This document shows, one piece after another, positions 1 to 5,992 of a stretch of 5,992 bases of DNA. Each line of letters begins with the position of its first letter. The stretch's first letter is position 1. A program made the position numbers and the translations under genes. Under the pieces are notes generated by a model. That model did no database searches. It was not told where the DNA came from and worked only from the letters and a program-made list of their open reading frames with translations. This stretch comes from an uncultured Selenomonadaceae bacterium (GTDB lineage Bacteria > Bacillota_C > Negativicutes > Selenomonadales > Selenomonadaceae): the NCBI GenBank assembly GCA_946402475.1, contig CAMIWP010000080.1:1-5992 (forward strand). Direction: 5' to 3'.

Positions 1-1567
1 GGCTCTTCTCCGCCTGATAGACGAGGGCATCTGCCTTGTTCTTCGCCTCCACGGACTCCTGGCGCTTCTTGTCGTCCGCCGCGTGCGCCGCCGCTTCCTT
101 CACCATGCGGTCGATGTCCTCCTTGCTCATGCCGCTGTCGGACTGGATGGTGATCTTCTGCTCCCTTCCCGTGCCCATATCCTTGGCGGACACCTTGACG
201 ATGCCGTCGGCATCAATGTCAAATGTCACCTTGATGCGGGGAACCCGCCTGGGCGCGGGGGGAATATCCGTCAGGGTGAACTTGCCCAGGCTCATGTTGT
301 CGGCAGCCATGGGACGCTCTCCCTGCAACACGTGGACCTCCACGGAGGACTGATTGTCCACGGCGGTGGAAAACTCCTGGCTTTCCGTGCAGGGAATCGT
401 CGTATTGCGGGGGATGAGCTTCGTGAACACGCCCCCCGCGGTCTCGATTCCGAGGGAGAGGGAGGTGACATCCAGCAGGGTGAGATCCGTCTTCACCTCC
501 CCCGCCAGCACGCCGCCCTGGAGGGCAGCGCCCTGGGACACGCACTCATCGGGGTTGACCCCTCGGGACGGCTCCTTGTCCACGAATTTCCGAATGGCTT
601 CCTGCACCGCCGGAATGCGGGAGGAGCCGCCCACGAGGAGCACCTTGTCGATGTCCTCGGCCTTGACCTCCGCATCCTTCATGGCCTGTTGCACAGGTCC
701 CATGGTGCGCTCCACAAGGTTTGCCGTCAGCGCCTCGAACTTCGCTCGGGTGAGGGTTTCCTCCAAATTCTTCGGGCCGGAGGAATCCACCGCGATGAAG
801 GGAAGGTTGATGCTGGTCTCCTGCATGTTGGACAGCTCGATCTTCGCCTTTTCCGCCGCCTCCATGAGCCTCTGCTTTGCCATGGGCTCCTGGGAGAGAT
901 CGATGTCATGCTCCTTCTTGAAACCCTCCACCAGCCAGTTGAACACCGCCATATCGAAATCGTATCCTCCCAGCTGGGTATCGCCGCTGGTGGCCAGGAC
1001 CTCGAACACGTTGTCGCTGAGTTCCAGGATGGTCACATCAAAGGTTCCGCCCCCCAGGTCGAACACGAGGATCTTCTCGTCGCTGTCCTTGTTGAGTCCG
1101 TAAGCCAGAGCCGCAGCCGTGGGCTCGTTGATGATGCGGAGCACCTCAAGCCCGGCGATCTTCCCGGCGTCCTTCGTCGCCTGTCGCTGGCCGTCATTGA
1201 AATAGGCGGGAACGGTGATGACTGCCTGAGACACGGTTTCCCCGAGATACGCCTCGGCGTCTGCCTTCAATTTTTGCAGAATCATGGCGGAGATCTCCGG
1301 CGGCGTGTAGTCCTTGCCGTCGATGGTGACGCGGTAATCCGCCTCGCCCATGTGGCGCTTGATGAATTCAACGGTGCGGTCCGGGTTGGACACCGCCTGG
1401 CGACGTGCCAGCTGACCGACAAGCCGCTCCCCGTTCTTCTTGAAGCCCACAACGGAGGGTGTCGTGCGGCTGCCCTCGGGATTCGTGATGACGGTGGCCT
1501 CCTCGCCTTCCACGACGGATACCACGGAATTCGTGGTTCCAAGATCAATACCGATTACCTTTGACAT
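1..1567 (-). CDS. dnaK: Hsp70 chaperone DnaK (3' end cut by window edge), possibly a second paralogue
   Basis: This is a cytoplasmic ATP-driven chaperone of the Hsp70 family. The visible 522 residues cover the whole ATPase domain, the linker and the substrate-binding beta domain; about 85-100 lid residues are missing off the left edge. Hsp70 signatures are GIDLGTTNS (6-14), TVPAYFND (118-125), [11 protein letters not shown] (147-157), DLGGGTFD (170-177) and [10 protein letters not shown] (310-319). The linker and beta domain follow from about 360 ([13 protein letters not shown], then NTTIP and TDIPPAPR). The roughly 23-residue insertion present near residue 80 in Proteobacterial DnaK is absent, as in Bacillota. 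The ATG at 1567 is supported by an AGGAGG at 1575-1580. Oddities: Y202 sits in LGGYDFD, where D or E is usual, and S369 replaces the near-invariant proline of DVTPLSLG. No grpE lies immediately upstream; the neighbour is a divergent gene. Family membership is certain. Whether this is the main DnaK or a paralogue is undecided. Confidence 0.97.
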   Translation of the reverse strand, partial: MSKVIGIDLGTTNSVVSVVEGEEATVITNPEGSRTTPSVVGFKKNGERLVGQLARRQAVSNPDRTVEFIKRHMGEADYRVTIDGKDYTPPEISAMILQKLKADAEAYLGETVSQAVITVPAYFNDGQRQATKDAGKIAGLEVLRIINEPTAAALAYGLNKDSDEKILVFDLGGGTFDVTILELSDNVFEVLATSGDTQLGGYDFDMAVFNWLVEGFKKEHDIDLSQEPMAKQRLMEAAEKAKIELSNMQETSINLPFIAVDSSGPKNLEETLTRAKFEALTANLVERTMGPVQQAMKDAEVKAEDIDKVLLVGGSSRIPAVQEAIRKFVDKEPSRGVNPDECVSQGAALQGGVLAGEVKTDLTLLDVTSLSLGIETAGGVFTKLIPRNTTIPCTESQEFSTAVDNQSSVEVHVLQGERPMAADNMSLGKFTLTDIPPAPRRVPRIKVTFDIDADGIVKVSAKDMGTGREQKITIQSDSGMSKEDIDRMVKEAAAHAADDKKRQESVEAKNKADALVYQAEKS

Positions 1568-1597
1568 ACATCTTCCTCCTCGGTTTCCGTCAAGTGC

Positions 1598-1615
1598 GCT
1601 TAAATTTCTTTAAGC
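1598..1615. repeat. Perfect 7-bp inverted repeat with 4-nt spacer in the dnaK leader
   Basis: GCTTAAA and TTTAAGC flank TTTC, giving an 18-bp dyad. It lies between the dnaK Shine-Dalgarno sequence and a TATAAC box, so it falls in or beside the start of the dnaK transcript. It could be an operator for a dimeric repressor or a weak AT-rich RNA hairpin. It does not match CIRCE (TTAGCACTC-N9-GAGTGCTAA) or the CtsR direct repeat. The dyad is seen directly; any function is inference. Confidence 0.45.
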
Positions 1616-1620
1616 TGTAT

Positions 1621-1626
1621 GTTATA
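1621..1626 (-). promoter_or_regulatory. Possible -10 box of dnaK promoter
   Basis: On the minus strand this reads TATAAC, 54 bp upstream of the dnaK ATG. No convincing -35 hexamer lies 16-19 bp further upstream, where the sequence is T-rich. The region has neither a CIRCE nor a CtsR site, so control would differ from a classical Bacillota dnaK operon. The box is weak because the whole spacer is AT-rich. Confidence 0.33.
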
Positions 1627-1711
1627 CCGAAAAAAACAATTCACTGTTTATGAAATTCGCAAAAAAAAAGAAAACTCCTCCCTGTCTTTCCCGGAAAATT
1701 TTTGATTGGCC

Positions 1712-1741
1712 TTACGACCCCCACCATAGAAATGATATAAT
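1712..1741 (+). promoter_or_regulatory. Extended -10 promoter for the condensation/cNMP-like gene
   Basis: A consensus TATAAT (1736-1741) is preceded by TGA (1733-1735), giving an extended -10 TGnTATAAT. A weak -35 TTACGA (1712-1717) lies 18 bp upstream. Transcription would start near 1748, leaving a leader of about 40 nt before the ATG at 1790. It points away from dnaK, so the two genes share one divergent control region. Confidence 0.6.
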
Positions 1742-1789
1742 AATAAAACAATAAAAGAGCACAACGAGCAAAAGAACGGAGCAATCTGC

Positions 1790-3604
1790 ATGGATCAGAA
1801 AAAACTCATCTCCAGAAAGAATTTGTCCGCTCCGCCCGAGGAGCACCTAGAGGCGCGACTGGACTTCCTGGACCTGTCCCCGAGGGAACAGGCCGTGCTG
1901 CACACCACCTACGGCAACGGGGAAGTCGTAGCCGTCGAGCCGCTCTCGGAGTGGGAGGCACCACAATTCACCCAGGAAGGCTCCGCCTTCCACATCCATT
2001 TCCAGACGCTATATAAAGTCAAGGGAAACCTGGAGCCGTCACGACTCGCGGAAGCCGTGCGGGATATGGAAAAGGACGAGGAATTTCTCCGGGTCAATTA
2101 CTGCACAATGGGGAGAGAAGTGCGAAAGATCATTCTCTCCCACCGGAAGAATCCCCCCGGCATCATCTGCCAGGATCTCGCCCACCTGAAGGGCGAGGAT
2201 CTGGAAAACACCCTTCGGCGGGTGGTGGAGGCAGATATGCGACAGGAATTCGACCTGCGGCGGGATGCCCTGTTCCGCCTCTCCTGCTTCCGCACGAGAG
2301 AAGAGGAGTACGCCGTCCTGGCCACGGTCTCCCATGCCATCGCCCACTGCTTCGATCCCCGGGACATTTTCCGCAGGATCAACCGGATCGCCCGCGAACC
2401 CGGTTCCCCGCGACGGGGCGGCAACACAGCCGCCGGGCAGTTCCTCCTCAACGCGGAAGATCTGCCGCCCATCTCTGTCCTCCCCTACGAGCGCCCATCG
2501 GGGAAACCGTATCGCCAAGCATCCTATCGGTTCCTTCTTCCCGCAAATGTCTCCCACATGTTGGAAAGGCGTTTCTCCGACAACCTTCTCCTTCCCATCC
2601 TGAGCTATGCTTGGGGGCTCCTGCTGCTGGAGGGTGGCAAACTCCGGGATGCGTGGATTCCCCTGCTGGTATCCGGCAAGGACACCGCCCGGGACGCCTT
2701 TCGGATCCTGTCCGTTCACCCGCGAAGCACCTCCGATATCTCCATGGAGAAAATCCTTGCTGCCCAAGCTGCACAGATCGAGGAAGACATGAGGAATCAC
2801 GGGCTGCCCCTCGAGCACCTGTCAACGGGACATTTCCTCAGCTTCTACGATTTCTTCAGGGAAGATATGCCCTATTCCTCTGCCCCCGCCCTTCCGGAGG
2901 GAAATGTGATCTTCAAGAACCTCTGGGCAGCGCAAGGCACTCGCCTTGCCGTATACTTCCACCGCAGGGGAGACGATATCCACATGACCTTCCTCTACGA
3001 TGAGAACCGCTTCAAGCCTTACGGCATTGTTCTCTTGGCAAAACGCTACGTCCAAACGCTGCAGCAAATGGCCATCGACTGGAAACAGCCCCTTTCTGCC
3101 TTCCATCAGAGAGAGCTTCTCTCCGCCGAAGAAAAAATTTCCATCTCTCTCCACCCGATCCGTGACGGGCGAAACAACCTTTTCGATATTCTTTCTGGGA
3201 CGAAACTCCTGGAGGATGTGGAGATCCGCGTCCTGAAGCAGAACATAGGAAATCCCAGATTCGTCGCCTGCTCCATGGGAGACCGCATTCCCCGGGAAGA
3301 CACGGACAGGAACTTCATTCTGCTGTTGAAGGGAACAGCAGCCCGCAACATAGCCACGGGCAGCGGACTGTACAATTTCCTGGACATCCAAAAGGCGGGT
3401 TCCTGGCTGAACGAGACGAGTTTCCTCCCCGGAAATCGCGCCCGTCTGTCCATCGAGATCCTGAGCGAGGATGCCTCCTTGCTCTATGTCCCCATCGACG
3501 AGATGAACCGTCTCATGAACGAGGAACCGGCCATCCAGCGCCGCATGATGGTCTATGCCCTGGAGGAGATGGAAAAATACCAGCGGCTCTGGGTGCAGGT
3601 GTGA
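1790..3604 (+). CDS. Condensation-domain-like protein fused to a cyclic-nucleotide-binding-like domain
   Basis: This is a 604-residue protein with no signal peptide or clear membrane segment, so probably cytoplasmic. Residues about 25-435 follow the order of an NRPS condensation (C) domain. LSPREQAVLH (29-38) resembles motif C1 and KDEEFLRVNY (95-104) resembles the RHExLRTxF core. SHAIAHC (181-187) sits where HHxxxDG is expected, and NHGLPLEHL (336-344) resembles the later HQDYPFEKL motif. The first His and the Asp-Gly of HHxxxDG are replaced, so ordinary peptide-bond formation is doubtful. Residues about 463-595 look like a CRP-type cNMP-binding beta roll: LFDILSG, a GDRIPRE turn, and a phosphate-cassette-like stretch with E542 and R552 spaced as in CRP. 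They end in a helical segment with no helix-turn-helix. No adenylation or carrier domain is attached. The ATG at 1790 has a GGAG at 1778-1781. The function is unknown; the domain assignments are my reading of motif patterns, without a profile search. Confidence 0.8.
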   Translation: MDQKKLISRKNLSAPPEEHLEARLDFLDLSPREQAVLHTTYGNGEVVAVEPLSEWEAPQFTQEGSAFHIHFQTLYKVKGNLEPSRLAEAVRDMEKDEEFLRVNYCTMGREVRKIILSHRKNPPGIICQDLAHLKGEDLENTLRRVVEADMRQEFDLRRDALFRLSCFRTREEEYAVLATVSHAIAHCFDPRDIFRRINRIAREPGSPRRGGNTAAGQFLLNAEDLPPISVLPYERPSGKPYRQASYRFLLPANVSHMLERRFSDNLLLPILSYAWGLLLLEGGKLRDAWIPLLVSGKDTARDAFRILSVHPRSTSDISMEKILAAQAAQIEEDMRNHGLPLEHLSTGHFLSFYDFFREDMPYSSAPALPEGNVIFKNLWAAQGTRLAVYFHRRGDDIHMTFLYDENRFKPYGIVLLAKRYVQTLQQMAIDWKQPLSAFHQRELLSAEEKISISLHPIRDGRNNLFDILSGTKLLEDVEIRVLKQNIGNPRFVACSMGDRIPREDTDRNFILLLKGTAARNIATGSGLYNFLDIQKAGSWLNETSFLPGNRARLSIEILSEDASLLYVPIDEMNRLMNEEPAIQRRMMVYALEEMEKYQRLWVQV

Positions 3605-3619
3605 GCAGACCCGTCATGA

Positions 3620-4036
3620 TTACAGCTCTATCCATCGGATACACTCAATCGGTATTTCAAGCCCATTTGCCATGATGAGGCCTCGCCTGTCATCATCTAT
3701 TTTCCTGACAGCATCCGTCACGGTGGAATAATGACCTCCCTCCTTTCTTGCATCTTCCTGAAACCATGTGACGGTAACCTCCGGCAAGTTTTTCCCGTTC
3801 TCCCGGATCTCATGGAGTTTTGCATCCAAAAGGGACATGGTATCCTCGTCGAGCTCTACCCTTGCCTCCGTCAACCTCCCCGCTTCCATGATGGCTTCCT
3901 CATGCCCAGTCAGAGCAGCAAAGGGCGCGAACTGGGCCGCTCGATTCCGCATGGACATTCTTGGATGCTTTTGAGAAACATGATGAGGGCAATGGATGAT
4001 ATCGTCGTATCTGTGCTGTCCCTCTTTGGATTTCAC
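3620..4036 (-). CDS. YolD-like protein, partner of the Y-family polymerase
   Basis: This 138-residue protein belongs to the YolD-like family, whose members are regularly encoded next to UmuC/UvrX polymerases in Bacillota and their mobile elements. Its biochemical role is not established; a link to translesion DNA synthesis is inferred from that pairing. Family marks are YDDIIHCPHHVS near the N-terminus (10-21), the core signature RAAQFAPFAALTG (32-44), WFQEDARKEGGHY (91-103) and a closing DGxxI-like stretch, NGLEIPIECI (124-133). The start is GTG at 4036. It overlaps the polymerase TGA stop as GTGA, and no ATG occurs until after the conserved HCPHH segment, so GTG is required. A G-rich stretch (4045-4051) could serve as a weak ribosome site, with translational coupling doing the rest. 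The length is normal for the family. Confidence 0.92.
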   Translation of the reverse strand: MKSKEGQHRYDDIIHCPHHVSQKHPRMSMRNRAAQFAPFAALTGHEEAIMEAGRLTEARVELDEDTMSLLDAKLHEIRENGKNLPEVTVTWFQEDARKEGGHYSTVTDAVRKIDDDRRGLIMANGLEIPIECIRWIEL

Positions 4037-5604
4037 GCCTTGTGTCCCCCCACTTGCCGGTTCCTTTCGATGGTCATTGCCCCCTCCTGCAAATTCGCCG
4101 CTTTCAGTATGGCATTTTTCCCAAACTTGTTCTTGATGAAAAGGATGGCCTTTTGCATGGCTTTCTCCTTCGTCATGCGTTGTTCCTCCTCTTTTTTTTC
4201 GGCTTCCTTCACATCGTAGTCGATGAAGAGATCCATTTGCCCCGATTCCTCTTTCTTGGGAGTCTCATGTTCGGAAAGCACATGGTTGGCCACCACATTG
4301 ACACGGCGAACCAAAAGAGAAGGATCCACGATTCTGTCGAAAAGCCTCATCATCGCATCCAGAATGCGCTTTGTCGAGGACGTATATTCCTCCAGATTTT
4401 GCGTACCGTGCGCCGATTTCGGCACAGTCCTTCCGTAGTGATCGAGGGTCACTTCCCCTTGATACCTTATCTTGGTTCCCTTCTTCATGTTTTCTGCATC
4501 GTAACCCACGGTAAGGACGACCTGATCGGTCTGCAATCCCTTTTCCACGAGGTCAAGCACCAAAAGATCTGTCATCTCCCACACGATCAGACGGGCTTTC
4601 TCATGGGGATAGGGGCTTTGAAGCACCTGACCCGACCCGATGCTTTTATTTTCCGGACGGTATTTCTTGATGTCTTCTATCGTGCAGGGCTCATAGCCCC
4701 AAGCATGGTCAATCAGGAGCTCCGCATTGACGCCGAAAAGCCGATATAGCAGGTCCTCATGGTAGAAGTCCCCCGGTTTCCCCAAGGAGCATCTTGCGAT
4801 ATCGCCCATGGTGCGAATCCCGTGCCTCAAAAGTTTTTTGGCATATCCTTTTCCCACGCGCCAGAAATCCGTGATGGGCTCATGTGCCCACAGTTGTCTC
4901 CGGTAACTCATTTCATCCAGTTCCGCGATGCGCACGCCGTCCTCATCGGCAGGAATATGCTTCGCAACAATATCCATGGCGATCTTTGCCAGATAGAGAT
5001 TCGTGCCGATTCCCGCCGTTGCGGTGATTCCCGTCACATCCAGCACATCCGCAATCATTCTTCGCACAAGTTCGCGAGGAGTCACTCGATAGACAGCCAG
5101 GTAGGGAGTCAAATCAAGGAATACCTCATCAATGGAGTACACATGGATATCTTCGGGTGCAATATATTTCAGGTAAATCTGGTAGATTGTCGTACTGTAC
5201 TTCATGTAAAGGGCCATGCGGGGCACGGCGGTTATATAGGAAACGGCCAGCGATGGCTTCTCCTCCAATTCGCGGCTGCTAGTGGATTTGCCTGCCAGGG
5301 CATGCCCTTTTGTGTTATATTTTCTCCGGTTGTTGATTTCCCTTACCTTCTGTATGACCTCGAACAGCCTTGGCCTTCCCGGGAGGCCGAGTTTCTTCAT
5401 GGAAGGAGAAACCGCAAGGCAAATGGTTTTCTCCGACCGGCTTTCGTCGGCGACAACGAGATTTGCATCCAGCGGATCCAATCCTCTTTCCCGGCATTCC
5501 ACAGAGGCGTAAAAAGATTTCAGGTCGATGGAAGCGTAGAATTTATCCATTGGATTCGTTTCCTGTCCATCCGAAACTGCCATAGATTCCTTATCCTGTC
5601 GCAT
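4033..5604 (-). CDS. Y-family translesion DNA polymerase (UmuC/UvrX type)
   Basis: This error-prone DNA polymerase copies past damaged template bases. Counting from the ATG at 5604 it has 523 residues. The palm carries SIDLKSFYASVE (25-36), with catalytic D27 and probable steric-gate Y32, and YSIDEVFLDL (156-165), with D159 and E160. The helix-hairpin-helix-like region is around 246-270 (DFWRVGKGYAKKLLRHGI). The little-finger domain runs to about 440. QMDLF (456-460) is a textbook beta-clamp-binding pentapeptide. A charged tail ends with KNKFGKNAILK and ERNRQVGGHKA, as in Firmicutes UvrX relatives. The family is certain; the start is not. A TTG at 5607 and ATGs at 5604, 5583 and 5550 are all possible. 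AAGGGG (5615-5620) favours 5604 or 5607. AAGGA (5588-5592) could serve 5583, and the ATG at 5550 is closest to the usual family start. The gene is coupled to the YolD-like gene by a 4-nt overlap. Confidence 0.96.
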   Translation of the reverse strand: MRQDKESMAVSDGQETNPMDKFYASIDLKSFYASVECRERGLDPLDANLVVADESRSEKTICLAVSPSMKKLGLPGRPRLFEVIQKVREINNRRKYNTKGHALAGKSTSSRELEEKPSLAVSYITAVPRMALYMKYSTTIYQIYLKYIAPEDIHVYSIDEVFLDLTPYLAVYRVTPRELVRRMIADVLDVTGITATAGIGTNLYLAKIAMDIVAKHIPADEDGVRIAELDEMSYRRQLWAHEPITDFWRVGKGYAKKLLRHGIRTMGDIARCSLGKPGDFYHEDLLYRLFGVNAELLIDHAWGYEPCTIEDIKKYRPENKSIGSGQVLQSPYPHEKARLIVWEMTDLLVLDLVEKGLQTDQVVLTVGYDAENMKKGTKIRYQGEVTLDHYGRTVPKSAHGTQNLEEYTSSTKRILDAMMRLFDRIVDPSLLVRRVNVVANHVLSEHETPKKEESGQMDLFIDYDVKEAEKKEEEQRMTKEKAMQKAILFIKNKFGKNAILKAANLQEGAMTIERNRQVGGHKA

Positions 5605-5627
5605 CAATAAAAAACCCCTTCCCCAAA

Positions 5628-5657
5628 ATTATAACGCCGTTGTTCCGGTTTTGCCAT
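5628..5657 (-). promoter_or_regulatory. Promoter of the polymerase-YolD operon
   Basis: On the minus strand, TATAAT (5633-5628) is preceded by ATGGCA (5657-5652, four of six matches to TTGACA) with an 18-bp spacer. Transcription would begin near 5621, leaving a leader of only about 16 nt that is mostly the G-rich ribosome site. A GGAAC half-site lies in the spacer, but a full Firmicutes SOS box (GAAC-N4-GTTC) is not present, so LexA control is not supported by sequence. Confidence 0.55.
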
Positions 5658-5716
5658 AGGCGAAATCTTCCAGATTCAGCATTTCGACAAACTTGCCCTG
5701 CGCCGTTGCGACGTGA

Positions 5717-5726
5717 CAGCTAGCTG
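5717..5726. repeat. 10-bp perfect palindrome CAGCTAGCTG
   Basis: This sequence equals its own reverse complement and lies about 80 bp upstream of the polymerase promoter and 55 bp upstream of the probable secG promoter. Its length is within chance expectation, and no second copy was noticed in the window. A regulator site is possible but unsupported. Confidence 0.2.
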
Positions 5727-5761
5727 CTCGTTATGAGCCTGAACCAGGAATGCTTTTTCTC

Positions 5762-5790
5762 TTGCGTCTGCCCGGCCTCTGTGGTAAGAT
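5762..5790 (+). promoter_or_regulatory. Probable secG promoter
   Basis: TTGCGT (5762-5767) is followed after 17 bp by TAAGAT (5785-5790), which has a TGG immediately upstream (5782-5784), so this resembles an extended -10 promoter. Transcription would start near 5797, about 37 nt before the secG start codon. The hexamers match consensus only moderately. Confidence 0.42.
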
Positions 5791-5833
5791 AGGATAGAAA
5801 TTTTATCTGGGAAAAAGGGGAGGCTGAAAAGTC

Positions 5834-5992
5834 TTGCTTACCGTTTTGATGATAGTGGATGCGCTGGTTGCCATCGCCCTCATCGCTGCAGTTCTCGGCC
5901 AAGAGGCAAAGTCTGCGGGCATGGGCGGCATGGACGGGGGCGGCGATACCGTGTTCAGTAGCAAGGCCAGAGGAATGGATGCGCTTCTTGCT
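5834..5992 (+). CDS. secG: SecG, protein-export translocon subunit (3' part outside window)
   Basis: SecG is the small inner-membrane partner of SecY and SecE that assists SecA-driven protein export. The window holds the first 53 residues. A first transmembrane helix spans about 2-21 (VLMIVDALVAIALIAAVL). It is followed by the family's QEAKSAGMGG (23-32), a glycine-rich cytoplasmic loop (GGGD, 35-38) and KARGMDALLA (44-53). The second helix lies beyond the edge. The start is TTG at 5834: an in-frame TGA lies two codons upstream, and GGGGAGG (5817-5823) is 10 nt upstream. From memory, the distance from this start to the Q after the first helix equals that in Bacillus subtilis SecG. In many Bacillota, secG is followed by rnr and smpB, which may lie to the right. 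Confidence 0.93.
   Translation, partial: MLTVLMIVDALVAIALIAAVLGQEAKSAGMGGMDGGGDTVFSSKARGMDALLA

Larger units (their letters stand above)
5629..5800 (-). pseudogene. Possible degraded coding tail in the spacer upstream of the polymerase
   Basis: Two minus-strand frames look protein-like and join by a single frameshift. One frame gives REKAFLVQAHNEQLAV (about 5787-5738). The other gives ATAQGKFVEMLNLEDFAYG (about 5708-5652) and ends in TAA at 5631-5629. A stop (TAA, just upstream of 5730) prevents the second frame from extending further upstream. No start codon with a ribosome site is evident and I do not recognise the family. This may be the remnant of a gene whose front part was lost, or simple coincidence. 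The polymerase promoter sits inside its last codons. Confidence 0.2.

Noticed and set aside
83..1564. Long plus-strand open frame of 493 codons opposite dnaK
   Set aside because: It is the antisense shadow of a GC-rich dnaK. It lacks a ribosome site and any recognisable domain, while the minus strand encodes an unmistakable Hsp70.
2039..2818. Minus-strand open frame of 259 codons inside the condensation-like gene
   Set aside because: There is no ribosome site or recognisable motif, and the plus-strand frame shows C-domain motifs throughout. It is explained by base composition.
3600..3625. Bidirectional terminator between the convergent genes
   Set aside because: Only 15 bp separate the stops, and I see neither a stable hairpin nor a T-run there.
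4759..5610. Plus-strand open frame of 283 codons opposite the polymerase
   Set aside because: It mirrors the well-supported polymerase gene and shows no domain of its own.
5790..5808. GATA...TATC inverted repeat in the secG leader
   Set aside because: The stem is only about four base pairs in AT-rich DNA, within chance expectation.
5605..5833. tmRNA or tRNA in the spacer before secG
   Set aside because: ssrA is sometimes near secG-rnr-smpB, but no T-loop, CCA end or tag-peptide coding stretch is present on either strand.
5720..5902. Minus-strand 60-codon open frame across the secG start
   Set aside because: It overlaps the secG promoter and first codons on the opposite strand, has low-complexity polar composition and no ribosome site.

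Overview
The window looks like chromosomal DNA from a Bacillota bacterium, and the Negativicutes (Selenomonas/Megasphaera-like) are my best guess. Four things support this. The DnaK lacks the roughly 23-residue ATPase-domain insertion typical of Proteobacteria. A UvrX-type Y-family polymerase is paired with a YolD-like protein, a Firmicutes hallmark. The SecG N-terminus resembles Bacillota SecG. Coding regions are fairly GC-rich, while the intergenic spacers are AT-rich. Genus placement is inference only.

Layout. (1) Positions 1-1567, minus strand: most of an Hsp70/DnaK gene whose 3' end runs off the left edge. It has no grpE just upstream and no visible CIRCE operator, and it carries unusual residues at usually conserved positions, so it may be a second, specialised DnaK. 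(2) Positions 1568-1789: an AT-rich divergent promoter region with an 18-bp inverted repeat in the dnaK leader. (3) Positions 1790-3604, plus strand: a 604-residue protein that reads as a stand-alone NRPS condensation-domain relative with a broken HHxxxDG motif, fused to a C-terminal cyclic-nucleotide-binding-like domain. This is the least ordinary object here. (4) Positions 3620-5604, minus strand: a translationally coupled two-gene operon, Y-family DNA polymerase then YolD-like protein, which converges on gene 3 with only 15 bp between the stop codons. (5) Positions 5605-5833: a spacer with the polymerase promoter, a possible protein-coding remnant and a secG promoter. (6) Positions 5834-5992, plus strand: the first 53 codons of secG.

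The polymerase and YolD genes form a translesion-synthesis module with a clear beta-clamp-binding pentapeptide. secG encodes a housekeeping subunit of the Sec translocon. The divergent pair of DnaK and the condensation/cNMP-like fusion is the candidate for an undescribed function. It could link a chaperone to a modified acyl- or peptidyl-transfer fold under second-messenger control, but the sequence alone shows only the domain resemblance and the shared promoter region.
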